Below are positions 1-8,617 of a stretch of 64,000 nucleotides of DNA, one piece after another; position 1 is the first letter of the stretch; each line of letters begins with the position of its first letter. Source of the stretch: Thalassolituus alkanivorans (GTDB lineage: Bacteria > Pseudomonadota > Gammaproteobacteria > Pseudomonadales > Oceanobacteraceae). The notes beneath the pieces are model-generated. The model saw only the letters and a program-made list of their open reading frames with translations, was not told the origin of the DNA and searched no databases. The DNA is taken from contig NZ_JAJAEL010000011.1 in the NCBI RefSeq assembly GCF_020447205.1, positions 124,001 to 188,000 on the forward strand, written 5' to 3'. The translations under genes and the position numbers were made by a program.

Positions 1-608
1 TCCTGCGGCATCAGGCTATAGCTGGCCAGCTTGTCCGGCTCCAGCCAGATACGCATCGCATAAGGTGAACCGAAATTCTGTATGCGGCCAACACCCGGTA
101 CGCGGCTTAACGCATCCAGCATGCTGTTACTCAGCCAGTCGGCAATATCCGAGTTACTGCGCGCGCCGCTTTCGTCATAAAACACCGCCACCATCAGAAA
201 GGTGTTCTGCATAGCCGTCACCGAAAGGCCGTTCTGCTGAACCTGTTGCGGCAGACGATAGGTCACCTGATTGACCTTGTTCTGCACCATCACCTGCGCG
301 ACTTCGGCATCCTGACCGTGCTGAAAAAACAGCATGATGTCGGTTTCACCACTGGAAGAACTGGTGGAATTAAAATACAGCAGTCCTTCCAGTCCTTTCA
401 GCTCCTGTTCCAGCACCTGAGTCACGCTGTTTTCAACAACAGCCGCTGAGGCACCGGGATACATCGCTCCCACGCGCACGATCGGTGGCGCAATATCCGG
501 ATACTGCGCCACCGGCAATGTACGCAGGGTCATCAGGCCGGCCAGCATAATGGCAATGGCCACCACCCACGCAAAAACCGGACGATCAATAAAAAAATGC
601 GACACCAT
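1..608 (-). CDS. RND efflux pump inner-membrane permease (HAE1/AcrB-like), N-terminal part only
   Basis: Only the first 202 codons are present; the gene runs off the left edge. The reverse strand from an ATG at 608 reads MVSHFFIDRPVFAWV, the cytoplasmic start and first transmembrane helix typical of HAE1-family RND permeases. Family-typical segments follow (LPVAQYPDIAPP, YPGASA, VEQELKGLEGLLY). Its ATG lies three bases after the stop of the adaptor gene, so the two are co-translated as an RND pump. Being the distal part of the entCEBA operon suggests siderophore or intermediate export; this is inference, since related pumps also export drugs. The family is certain, the substrate is not. Confidence 0.93.
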   Translation of the reverse strand, partial: MVSHFFIDRPVFAWVVAIAIMLAGLMTLRTLPVAQYPDIAPPIVRVGAMYPGASAAVVENSVTQVLEQELKGLEGLLYFNSTSSSSGETDIMLFFQHGQDAEVAQVMVQNKVNQVTYRLPQQVQQNGLSVTAMQNTFLMVAVFYDESGARSNSDIADWLSNSMLDALSRVPGVGRIQNFGSPYAMRIWLEPDKLASYSLMPQ

Positions 609-611
609 AAT

Positions 612-1781
612 TTACTGAGCCTCCGCCTGTATCTGCAGGGTATCTGCCCAGTTGCGGGCTTCGGTAATCCGCCCCGGCCAAAGGCGCAGGCTGCCTTCCA
701 TCACCAGCCGCCCGCCATCCGGCACTCCGGCCGACACCAGCCAGTCACTGCCGGACTGGCCCTGAACATTCAGAACACTGAGCTGCGCCCGGCCATCACT
801 GTCCAGAATCCAGGCTGTGGCATCACCGCGCTCGTTGTAACGTACGGCCTGCTGCGGGATTCTGTACAGTGCAGGTGCCACGCCCTGCTCAACCCGGGTG
901 CGGACATACATCCCAGGCAACAGCAGGCCCTGTGGATTGGCAAACTGGGCGCGCATGGTGACCACGCCGGTATCAGCATCGACATTCATTTCCGTCAGTT
1001 TGAGCTCTCCGGCCAGTGGGTAAGCACTGCCATCCTCCAGCGTCAATCTGACCTGCTGGCTGCCTGACAGCAGTTCACCGGAAGCCAGGCGACGGCGGAT
1101 ATTTACCTGATCGCGACTGGATTGAACGATGTCCACATAGACAGGATCAGACTGGCGCACCGTTGCCAGCGGTTCATTCTGTCCGACCACCACTAATGCG
1201 CCTTCGCTGATCAGTGAGCGGCCGATACGGCCATCAATGGGTGAGCGGATACCGGTGCGTTCCAGATCAATACGTGCGGCATCCACTTCGGCACGCGCCG
1301 CTTTTACCTCGGCCACGCCCTGCTGATAAGACGCCAGCGCCAGCTCATATTCATGCTGGCTGACCCCTTCGCTGTCCACCAGTTGACGATAGCGCTCCAC
1401 ACTGATGTTTAAGTTCACCAGGCTGGCCTCCGCGACGGCCAGCCCGGCTTCAGCACGGGCAACCACCGCACGGTAACTGGCATCATCAATCTGGTATAAC
1501 AGCTGCCCTGCCGTAACATCAGCGCCCTCCTCAAACAGGCGCCGCACCACAATGCCACTCACCTGTGGACGCACTTCCGCCGAACGAAAAGCCGATACCC
1601 GGCCAGGTAATTCACTGGTCAGGATTTCCGGGCCGGACTGCAGAGTGAGCACCGAAACCTTTGCCGGAGTTTCTTCGTCGGGAGCCGGCTCCGGAGCGGA
1701 CGAACAGGCGGTCAATAACAGCAGCGACCACAACAGAGACAACAGACACAGCCTCCGCCGAATGGATATCGAATAACTCAT
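612..1781 (-). CDS. RND efflux periplasmic adaptor (MFP/AcrA-like lipoprotein)
   Basis: A 389-residue membrane fusion protein linking an RND permease to an outer-membrane channel. From the ATG at 1781 it has a lipoprotein signal: basic Arg8-Arg10, a hydrophobic stretch and a lipobox LTAC with Cys26. The adaptor core follows: a biotinyl-lipoyl-like half (LLYQIDDASYRA), a helical hairpin, then IRSPIDGRIGRS. An in-frame ATG at 1820 would overlap the entA stop as ATGA but adds 13 residues before the signal peptide and has no good ribosome site. The 1781 ATG has GAAGGA upstream, though spaced rather far, so the start is not settled. It sits between entA and the permease and is probably translated with both. 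Confidence 0.9.
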   Translation of the reverse strand: MSYSISIRRRLCLLSLLWSLLLLTACSSAPEPAPDEETPAKVSVLTLQSGPEILTSELPGRVSAFRSAEVRPQVSGIVVRRLFEEGADVTAGQLLYQIDDASYRAVVARAEAGLAVAEASLVNLNISVERYRQLVDSEGVSQHEYELALASYQQGVAEVKAARAEVDAARIDLERTGIRSPIDGRIGRSLISEGALVVVGQNEPLATVRQSDPVYVDIVQSSRDQVNIRRRLASGELLSGSQQVRLTLEDGSAYPLAGELKLTEMNVDADTGVVTMRAQFANPQGLLLPGMYVRTRVEQGVAPALYRIPQQAVRYNERGDATAWILDSDGRAQLSVLNVQGQSGSDWLVSAGVPDGGRLVMEGSLRLWPGRITEARNWADTLQIQAEAQ

Positions 1782-1816
1782 GGTGGTTATAAATTCCTTC
1801 ACAAAAGATGGCAGCG

Positions 1817-2569
1817 TCATGCCGCCAGCGTGGCACCGCCATCCACCACCAGATCATGCATGGTGATATGGCCTGCCAGATCAGAGGCTAAAAAAATAAC
1901 GGCGTTGGTGATGTCGGCCGGGGTCGCGACCTTGCCCAGCGGAATACCGAGTTTGTACTGCTCGGGCAGACCGTCGATGGTGCGCTGATAGCCATCGGGG
2001 AGCATGGCACGCAGCATTGGGGTATCGGTGGAACCCGGCGAAACCAGATTGCAGCGCACAGCAAAAGGCGCCAGCTCCAGAGCCGCACACTGGGCAAAAC
2101 TGCGCACGGCTGCTTTAGAGGCACAGTACGCTGCCATATTCAGCCGTGGCACATGGGACGCGTTGGACGACACAGTTACAATGCTGCCACGGCGCTGCTG
2201 TTTCATCGCCGGACTGAGTGCACGGATCATAGAAAAGACTGCACGCACATTAACGGCAAAACAGGCATCCCAATCGGCCATCGTCAGATTGCCGAGACCG
2301 CCCAGGCGTAAAATACCGGCCGCATTAATCAGAATATCGGGCACAGCATGGTGCAGATGATCCGCCACACAGGCCTGTACATCGCCGTCACGACTCAGAT
2401 CAAGTGTTTGCCGGCGAAACGCATAGGCTGCCGGCGGCTGACTGAAAGCCAGATCAAAACCTGTGACGTCAGCACCCAGCATCTGCAGTTGCTGTGCAAC
2501 CTGCCAGCCAATCCCCTGACCGGCACCGGTAACCCAGGCATGGCGTCCGGAAAAATCAAATGCGGCCAT
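1817..2569 (-). CDS. entA: 2,3-dihydro-2,3-dihydroxybenzoate dehydrogenase (EntA)
   Basis: A 250-residue short-chain dehydrogenase that oxidises 2,3-dihydro-2,3-dihydroxybenzoate to 2,3-dihydroxybenzoate (DHB) with NAD+, the last step of DHB synthesis. Visible SDR features are the TGxxxGxG nucleotide loop (residues 14-21), NAAG at 82-85, Ser134/135, and the YxxxK pair Tyr148/Lys152. The length is usual for EntA. It starts two bases after the entB stop. SDRs are functionally diverse, but the context of isochorismate synthase, DHB-AMP ligase and isochorismatase makes the EntA assignment firm. Confidence 0.93.
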   Translation of the reverse strand: MAAFDFSGRHAWVTGAGQGIGWQVAQQLQMLGADVTGFDLAFSQPPAAYAFRRQTLDLSRDGDVQACVADHLHHAVPDILINAAGILRLGGLGNLTMADWDACFAVNVRAVFSMIRALSPAMKQQRRGSIVTVSSNASHVPRLNMAAYCASKAAVRSFAQCAALELAPFAVRCNLVSPGSTDTPMLRAMLPDGYQRTIDGLPEQYKLGIPLGKVATPADITNAVIFLASDLAGHITMHDLVVDGGATLAA

Positions 2570-2571
2570 AT

Positions 2572-3456
2572 TTATGCCGCCTTTGCCGCTTGCCGGCGAC
2601 TAAGTAAATCCCACCAGGCATTAAAGGTGGCCTGGCGCGCCAGCTCTTCAAACTGCACGCGGATACCGGCTTTATCCCATTCACCAATCAGCTGCATTAC
2701 CTGCACCGAATCCAGACCGTAATCGACCAGCAGTTCGTCGCCGTCGAATTCATCGGCGCTGATTTCCAGCAATTGCAACAGACGCGCCTGCAGACCTTCA
2801 CGGGTCAGTATTCCGGCCTTGTTATTTTCAGCAAATAAATCCTGAGTTGTGATCACAGAACCGCAGCGGCCTGCCACATATTTCAGTGCCATGACATGTT
2901 CAGCGTGGGAAAAATCAGCGACCGCATCCGCCACCATAAAAGGCTGAATATCACGCATAAAGGCATCCAGCGCCGTGGTCAGGCAGCCAATATGTGCATA
3001 AACACCAACAATAATTAACTGATCACGCTGCCAGCCGAGCATTTTTTCCTGCAACTCAGAACGCTGAAAAGCGCTGTAACGCCATTTAACCAGTACAGTG
3101 TCATCTGTAGCCGGGGCAATGGCCTGAGCAATTTTGCATTGCGCAGGATCGGCCTTAGTCAGCCCCGGCCCCCACATATCATTTAACAGCGCACGCTCGG
3201 CATCGCTCTGCTCCACCGGCTGTGCTGTGTATACCACAGGAATACCCTGCTGCTTTGCCCACTGATAGATACGTGCAATATTGTCGGTAAGAGCACGCAT
3301 AAGCGGGCTGTCTTTGCCGTAAAAACGCAGAAAATAATCCTGCATATCATGCACCAGCAATACCGCACGCTGGCTGTCGACCGTCCAGTTAACCTTATTT
3401 TTTGGCAGCTCGTCGGCTGCGGGCAATAAATAGGAGGTGATATCGGGAATGCTCAT
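2572..3456 (-). CDS. entB: Isochorismatase / aryl carrier protein (EntB/VibB)
   Basis: A bifunctional 294-residue protein. Residues about 25-205 form an isochorismatase-fold domain that hydrolyses isochorismate to 2,3-dihydro-DHB plus pyruvate; the expected catalytic residues appear as Asp37 (HDMQD), Lys124 (VKWRY) and Cys158 (HIGC). Residues about 215-285 are an aryl carrier protein whose YGLDS motif supplies Ser250 for the phosphopantetheine arm that carries DHB. The likely modifying enzyme is the PPTase at 7790-8515. A GAGG ribosome site precedes the ATG. It lies in the entCEBA operon, nine bases after entE. Confidence 0.96.
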   Translation of the reverse strand: MSIPDITSYLLPAADELPKNKVNWTVDSQRAVLLVHDMQDYFLRFYGKDSPLMRALTDNIARIYQWAKQQGIPVVYTAQPVEQSDAERALLNDMWGPGLTKADPAQCKIAQAIAPATDDTVLVKWRYSAFQRSELQEKMLGWQRDQLIIVGVYAHIGCLTTALDAFMRDIQPFMVADAVADFSHAEHVMALKYVAGRCGSVITTQDLFAENNKAGILTREGLQARLLQLLEISADEFDGDELLVDYGLDSVQVMQLIGEWDKAGIRVQFEELARQATFNAWWDLLSRRQAAKAA

Positions 3457-3465
3457 AAAAAAACC

Positions 3466-5112
3466 TCAGATAGCAGGTGCAGCAGTAAAAATCTGCTGAC
3501 GTAATTCTTTTTTGTCGGTTTTACCGACGGCGGTGAGTGGCAGCGAGGCCATAAACTGAAAGCGGTCAGGCAACTTAAATTCAGCGACCCCCTGAGCACG
3601 CAGGTATTTGCGCAGCGCGACAGGCTTTAATTCACTCTGCCCTGCGGTTTTGCGCGCAACGATACAGGCCAGGCTTTTTTCACCGAGCAAAGCATCCGGC
3701 ACAGAAATCAACGCTGCCTGCAATACATGAGGGTGACGCAACAGAATATTTTCAATTTCTTCAGCGGCGATTTTTTCACCGCCACGGTTAATCTGATCTT
3801 TTACCCTGCCGACTACTCTCAGGTAGCCGTTTTCGTCCTGTGTCACCAGATCTCCGGAGATATAAAATCCATCCGGATTAAAGGCGCTGGCGTTATGCTC
3901 TGCGGCGTTAAAATAACCGCGAAACGTGTAAGGACCACGGGTCATTAACATTCCGGTCTGACCACAGGCCACAGGTGTGTGACTTTCAGGATCAACGACC
4001 CACACTTCATCAGCGCTGCTCATCGGACATCCCTGAGTAGTGAAAATACGCTCATCACTGTCATTCAGGCGGGTGTAATTCACCAAACCCTCGGCCATAC
4101 CAAACACTTGCTGTAACTGACAGCCAAGCTCAACAGGGACACGTCGTGCCAAAGCTTCAGCAAAACTGGCTCCGCCTACCTGCAGTAATTTAAGGCTGCT
4201 TAACTGCTGTTGATAACCGGGTGCCGCCTGTAACCACAGAATGACCGCTGATGGCACCAGCGCAGTCATAGTCACACCGTATTTTTCAATTAAGGAAAAG
4301 CAGCGCAGAGGTTCAGGATCACGCGCCATAACGACACAGCCACCGGCAAAGAAGACACCTAATGCTCCCGGCGAACTGAGCGGATAATTATGCGCCGCAG
4401 GTAATGCGCACAAATAACGTGTGGCACCATCAAGCTGACAGATTTCTGCACTGCGGCGTACGCTATAGTAGTAATCGTTATGTGTCCGGGGAATTAATTT
4501 GGGCGTACCTGTACTGCCGCCTGAGAGCTGAAAAAATGCAACCTCTTCTGCTGCACTATTACAGTCAATATCCGCGTCAACATCCACGTCAACGGTCATG
4601 GAACACAGACTGCTGAGATGCAGTGCAAAATTGCATGCCCCTGCAGAACAGACCAAATCCAGTGCCGGAGCCAGTGTCTTTAATTCAGCGGTAAAGACCT
4701 CATCGGTAAACAGCGGGTGCTCATCACTGATCACCAGTAATGCCGGATTCAACTGACTGGCATAAGCACGCAACTCCAGTTTCTGATGACTGAAAAGTGC
4801 ATTAACCGGGGCAATACCGGCTTTCAGTAAGGCAAAAAAAACAATGTAAAATTCAGCGATATTCGGCAGCTGAACCAGTGCAGTATCACCAACACCTAAA
4901 CCACGGCGGACAAATTGTGCTGCCAGGTTATTACTTAAACGATTCAGCTCTGCATAAGAAAAATGTCGTTCCCCACAGATAACAGCAGTACCTTGATTAT
5001 CACGATGGCGCTGCAGAATATTGCTGAGCGGTAAGTCCAGCCAGAATCCCTGCCCGCGATACTCATCCTCCAGAACCTGCGGCCAACGGTTAAACGGCAG
5101 AGAAGGCCTCAT
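3466..5112 (-). CDS. entE: 2,3-dihydroxybenzoate-AMP ligase (EntE)
   Basis: A 548-residue adenylate-forming enzyme that activates DHB as the acyl-adenylate and loads it onto the EntB carrier domain. The phosphate-binding loop SGGSTGTPK is at residues 197-205. The hinge and GGEKIAAEE block lie in the C-terminal third, and the catalytic Lys531 is in VGKTDKK. The ATG at 5112 overlaps the entC stop as ATGA, indicating translational coupling; an in-frame upstream start at 5184 would read into entC and is unlikely. A short Val-Asp alternation at about residues 174-183, before the P-loop, looks like a surface acidic insert. Confidence 0.95.
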   Translation of the reverse strand: MRPSLPFNRWPQVLEDEYRGQGFWLDLPLSNILQRHRDNQGTAVICGERHFSYAELNRLSNNLAAQFVRRGLGVGDTALVQLPNIAEFYIVFFALLKAGIAPVNALFSHQKLELRAYASQLNPALLVISDEHPLFTDEVFTAELKTLAPALDLVCSAGACNFALHLSSLCSMTVDVDVDADIDCNSAAEEVAFFQLSGGSTGTPKLIPRTHNDYYYSVRRSAEICQLDGATRYLCALPAAHNYPLSSPGALGVFFAGGCVVMARDPEPLRCFSLIEKYGVTMTALVPSAVILWLQAAPGYQQQLSSLKLLQVGGASFAEALARRVPVELGCQLQQVFGMAEGLVNYTRLNDSDERIFTTQGCPMSSADEVWVVDPESHTPVACGQTGMLMTRGPYTFRGYFNAAEHNASAFNPDGFYISGDLVTQDENGYLRVVGRVKDQINRGGEKIAAEEIENILLRHPHVLQAALISVPDALLGEKSLACIVARKTAGQSELKPVALRKYLRAQGVAEFKLPDRFQFMASLPLTAVGKTDKKELRQQIFTAAPAI

Positions 5113-6329
5113 GGTGTTACTCCGGAAAAATCGGCATCCAGCGCATTGAGCATGGTCTGCATTTTTGCACGGGTTTCTGCCCATTCACTTTCCGGCGACG
5201 AGTCTGCGACGATACCCGCACCAGCAAAAATCTGGATCCGGTTTGCAGTGATACGCCCACAACGGATAGTCACCACCCACTCACCATTGCCTTCAGCGTC
5301 ACACCAGCCGACCATTCCTGCAAATGGCCCTCGTTCATAGGGTTCTATAAGCTGAATAAGTTTATATGCCTGAGCGGTAGGAGAGCCGCAAACAGCAGGC
5401 GTAGGATGTAACTCAGTAGCGATTTTCAATGGATTCATAGTTGCATCATCAACCTGACCATGAATACTGGTTGATAAATGCCACATAGCCGGAGTGCTGA
5501 TTAATGACGGAGCATCGGGAATATCCAACTCCTCACACCAGGGAGATAAAACCTGACGAATATCATCAATTACCAGCTTATGTTCGTATGCATCTTTCGC
5601 TGAACGTAATAACTGCTCACTGACCTGGCGATCTTCTGTTGCATCAGCACGCCGGCGTGCTGAACCCGCCAGAGGATTCGACATAATTTTCCGCCCCTGC
5701 TTGCGCAGTAATAATTCCGGGCTGGCACCAATCAGCTCAGAACCATCAGCCAGTGGAAAACGAAAATGATATCCGGATGGATTTTGTGCACGTAATCGCT
5801 GAAAAACAGAACCGGCATCCAGTGGCCGGTCAAGGTCCACATTCAGAACCCGAGACAGAACCGTTTTGCGAATATCACTAAGACGGAAATTCGCCACAGC
5901 CTGCTCTACAGATTGCCGGAAACGCTGCTCACCCGGCACGCTGTCACAGGAAATAACACGCGACCTTATTGCCAAATCAGGCACTGGTAAAGCCGGCGAC
6001 TCCGTCAGAAATTCGCTCTCGCGGGGTACATAAAGAGTGGCTGGCTGCGTACGATCAAATGGAATACAGCCCATTACCAAGGGTCGTTTCTGACCATAAG
6101 CGCGCGCACGATTTAATGCCGAATCAACTGAACGTAAAAACTGCAGCCGCTGAACAGCATCAACACCTACAGGCTGACAAACAGCCTCTGCGATACCCCG
6201 CGCCTGAATGCACCCCTGAGATGAAGCATAAAAAAAGCAGGCGTTTTCCACATCAGGATGAGTGCTGATGCCAGAAGCCAAAACAGGATGAGAGGAATTT
6301 TCCTCAATACCGGATACAGGCTTATTCAC
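5109..6329 (-). CDS. entC: Isochorismate synthase (EntC)
   Basis: First gene of the siderophore operon; converts chorismate to isochorismate. It is a chorismate-binding protein of about 406 residues with the conserved C-terminal half ([50 protein letters not shown]) typical of the EntC/MenF/DhbC group. I prefer the GTG start at 6329 because TTGAGGTG lies at ideal spacing before it; a TTG at 6347 in the same frame would add six residues. The Fur box at 6353-6371 lies just upstream, so iron repression is expected. The DHB genes downstream favour EntC over MenF. Confidence 0.95.
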   Translation of the reverse strand: MNKPVSGIEENSSHPVLASGISTHPDVENACFFYASSQGCIQARGIAEAVCQPVGVDAVQRLQFLRSVDSALNRARAYGQKRPLVMGCIPFDRTQPATLYVPRESEFLTESPALPVPDLAIRSRVISCDSVPGEQRFRQSVEQAVANFRLSDIRKTVLSRVLNVDLDRPLDAGSVFQRLRAQNPSGYHFRFPLADGSELIGASPELLLRKQGRKIMSNPLAGSARRRADATEDRQVSEQLLRSAKDAYEHKLVIDDIRQVLSPWCEELDIPDAPSLISTPAMWHLSTSIHGQVDDATMNPLKIATELHPTPAVCGSPTAQAYKLIQLIEPYERGPFAGMVGWCDAEGNGEWVVTIRCGRITANRIQIFAGAGIVADSSPESEWAETRAKMQTMLNALDADFSGVTP

Positions 6330-6352
6330 TTGACACCTCAACCTCAAACGCT

Positions 6353-6371
6353 AATGATAATGCTTATCATT
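6353..6371. promoter_or_regulatory. Fur box between entC and the divergent TolC-like gene
   Basis: The sequence is a perfect inverted repeat, AATGATAA - TGC - TTATCATT, close to the Fur 7-1-7 consensus (TGATAAT-n-ATTATCA with one mismatch). It sits about 25 bases upstream of the entC start and about 85 bases upstream of the divergent channel gene. Repressor bound here could control both directions. The motif is seen directly; regulation is inferred from the well-known role of Fur. Confidence 0.9.
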
Positions 6372-6457
6372 TTACGGTACATCACCATCAGGATGAGTGT
6401 CAATAAACGTCAAGCAAGAATTGGCTATTTTTTTCTTCTGCTATTTAAACGGATTTT

Positions 6458-7807
6458 ATGAAATTCTTTTTTAATCCATTCCGCCGCCAGAAACCGGGAT
6501 TTATTTTTTCTCCTTTTCCGCTTTCTTCAGGTTTTCTCTCAGTAATTCTTCTTACAAATCATGCCCAGGCCGAAACCCATGATTTATTATCACTATTTAA
6601 AGCGGGCCAGATGACAGACCCAACTTTAAACAGCTCAAGGGCGCAACTGGCCGCTGACCAACTCACCGCAGATATTGCTCTTGGTAAATTATTGCCGCAG
6701 ATAAATGCACGGCTGGAAGTGACCAGTACAGATGATGAGACAGGTAATAGCGGCAGCCGGTCAGGGGAAATAATTCTGCAACAAAGTCTGTTCGATCCGG
6801 TTGCCTGGTATGACTACCGCGCAGCTTATGCAGAAAGCGCAGCAGCAAAAACAGCCTTCAGTGACACTCAGCAACAATGGCTGCTGACACTTATCCGGAC
6901 TTACGCAGACACCCTGCGGGCAATCGCCGCACAGGAAGCCGCCAACACTGATACCCTGGCGTTTACCGAAGCATTGCACCACGCCAGCCAGCGCCATACT
7001 GCGGGGCTTGTTGTGAAAACAGAAGTGCTGGAAGCACAGGCCGCACTCGATAATGCGCATGCAGCGGCTCATTCAGCCAAGGCAGAGCTCAGCCTGCAAC
7101 TGGAAATACTAAGCCGTATCAGCAGTCAGCCAGTCAGTGCTGTTACACCATTTACACCCGGCCTTGAATTACAGCTGCCTGATGAGCAACAGCTGAACCA
7201 GTGGTTGCTGTCGGATGGAATTAATCATCCACAGATCCAACAGGCTCAACAGGAAGAAATTAAAATGCGGCTGCTGAATAAATCAGCTTCAGCCGCACAT
7301 TTTCCCAAGGCCGATTTTACCGCCACCGTTCAGCATACGCAGGGTTACGGTAATAAACATGACGAAGGAACGACAACGATGCTCTCGGCCAAAATCACCC
7401 TGCCATTACTGGCCGGAGGCAGCCACTATGGTGAGCAGCAGAAAACTCATTGGCAAGCTATCGCTGCCGGACATCAGCAGGAAGAAAGCCGGCGGGCAGT
7501 ACGCTTTGAGCTACGCCGCCTGTTACGACAGATACGCTATGATGTGATGAATATTAACGGACGCCGACAAGCAATTATTTCTGCTACGTCTGCCATGAAC
7601 GCAACACGCAGTGCCCATCGCATTGGAACCCGCAACATGGTGGATGTACTCAATGCTCAGCGTACATTATCGGCGGCAGAAAAAGAGTTCGCCAATGCGC
7701 GTAGCGACTATATGACTCACCTGATGGAACTGAAATATTATGCCGGCGCTCTTAATGAAATAGATGTAGCTTTGATGAACCGCTGGTTTTCAGCTGACGA
7801 GAACTGA
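6458..7807 (+). CDS. TolC-family outer-membrane efflux channel
   Basis: A 449-residue outer-membrane factor. A signal peptide ends near residue 38 (NHAQA). Two OEP repeats follow, with the long helical segments typical of TolC (IRTYADTLRAIAAQEA, then a second helical repeat with RNMVDVLNAQRTLSAAEKEF near the C-terminus). It is divergent from entC with a shared Fur box, so it probably completes a tripartite siderophore exporter with the adaptor and permease at the left edge. Its 3' end overlaps the convergent PPTase gene by 18 bases. It may be closer to type I secretion or AggA-like channels than to housekeeping TolC. Confidence 0.88.
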   Translation: MKFFFNPFRRQKPGFIFSPFPLSSGFLSVILLTNHAQAETHDLLSLFKAGQMTDPTLNSSRAQLAADQLTADIALGKLLPQINARLEVTSTDDETGNSGSRSGEIILQQSLFDPVAWYDYRAAYAESAAAKTAFSDTQQQWLLTLIRTYADTLRAIAAQEAANTDTLAFTEALHHASQRHTAGLVVKTEVLEAQAALDNAHAAAHSAKAELSLQLEILSRISSQPVSAVTPFTPGLELQLPDEQQLNQWLLSDGINHPQIQQAQQEEIKMRLLNKSASAAHFPKADFTATVQHTQGYGNKHDEGTTTMLSAKITLPLLAGGSHYGEQQKTHWQAIAAGHQQEESRRAVRFELRRLLRQIRYDVMNINGRRQAIISATSAMNATRSAHRIGTRNMVDVLNAQRTLSAAEKEFANARSDYMTHLMELKYYAGALNEIDVALMNRWFSADEN

Positions 7808-8515
7808 AGTAAGAACCTGTTTATCTGTCAGAATCCAGTCAGCGCGATAACAGCGTCCCTGTGTTACTCCCGGAGCCAGTGTTCTTTTCAGCGTTATATC
7901 ACAATAGCCGCACTGTATTTGATCAGATAAATACAGATAATAATGAGTCTGACAAAGCGGATGAACAGCAATTACCGCAACATCGGTAAAATCAAAAACC
8001 TGCCTCACTTCCGGCCACAGGGCTTTATATAACGCTTCTTTAACAGAAAAGATCAGGCTTAATGCCACGTTTTCAGTAAAATGCAGATTGCTTTTTAACA
8101 GCAGTTTTTCAGATGCATCACATACCTGATTGAACACCGCCGCAGCGATATCCCGGCTCATTATATTTTCCAGATCAACACCCAGGGATCTGGCCGACGT
8201 TGTTCTGGCCAGCAGACAAACCGCCTCAATACACTCGCCCGTACGCACATGGCTGATCGACCCCACCACCGCTGGCGGAAACTGCGGACAACCAGCAGCA
8301 TCACTGCCAATATTAAATTCCCCGCACTCACCCGCCATCCGCAAAGCCTGCCGGGCTGCCCGACGTCCGGCCAGATAAGACGCCTGACGCACAGGTGAAG
8401 CCGTTGCTATTTTCTGCGGCAATTTAATATTTTTCCGCTCAAAATCATCCGCGTTAAAATCCGAAAGCGACAACATCTGCCGGCAAAGAAATACGTCTCC
8501 CTGTGTAAAAGCCAT
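7790..8515 (-). CDS. 4'-phosphopantetheinyl transferase, EntD/Sfp superfamily
   Basis: A 241-residue protein of the EntD branch that moves phosphopantetheine from CoA to a carrier-protein serine, here most likely Ser250 of EntB and any NRPS carriers. Visible family motifs are GSISHVRT, the Mg-binding GVDLENI, and FSVKEALYKALWP. The ATG at 8515 has GGGAGAG at good spacing; an upstream in-frame ATG at 8557 would place the ribosome site inside the terminator hairpin, so I reject it. It lies downstream of the receptor gene but behind that terminator. A separate AcpS at 35512-35919 serves fatty-acid synthesis. Confidence 0.93.
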   Translation of the reverse strand: MAFTQGDVFLCRQMLSLSDFNADDFERKNIKLPQKIATASPVRQASYLAGRRAARQALRMAGECGEFNIGSDAAGCPQFPPAVVGSISHVRTGECIEAVCLLARTTSARSLGVDLENIMSRDIAAAVFNQVCDASEKLLLKSNLHFTENVALSLIFSVKEALYKALWPEVRQVFDFTDVAVIAVHPLCQTHYYLYLSDQIQCGYCDITLKRTLAPGVTQGRCYRADWILTDKQVLTSVLVS

Positions 8516-8548
8516 GATCTCTCCCTGACGAACATTCTGATGGGCAAT

Positions 8549-8580
8549 AAAAAGCACACAAGAATTTATGTGTGCTTTTT
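8549..8580 (-). terminator. Rho-independent terminator after the siderophore receptor gene
   Basis: A 12-bp perfect stem (AAAAAGCACACA with TGTGTGCTTTTT) and an 8-base loop. On the minus strand it ends in a T run just after the receptor gene and before the PPTase gene. Some readthrough may be how the PPTase is expressed. Confidence 0.85.
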
Positions 8581-8617
8581 CCTTACCCGGATTCAGTCAT
8601 CCTGATGCTACTGACTA

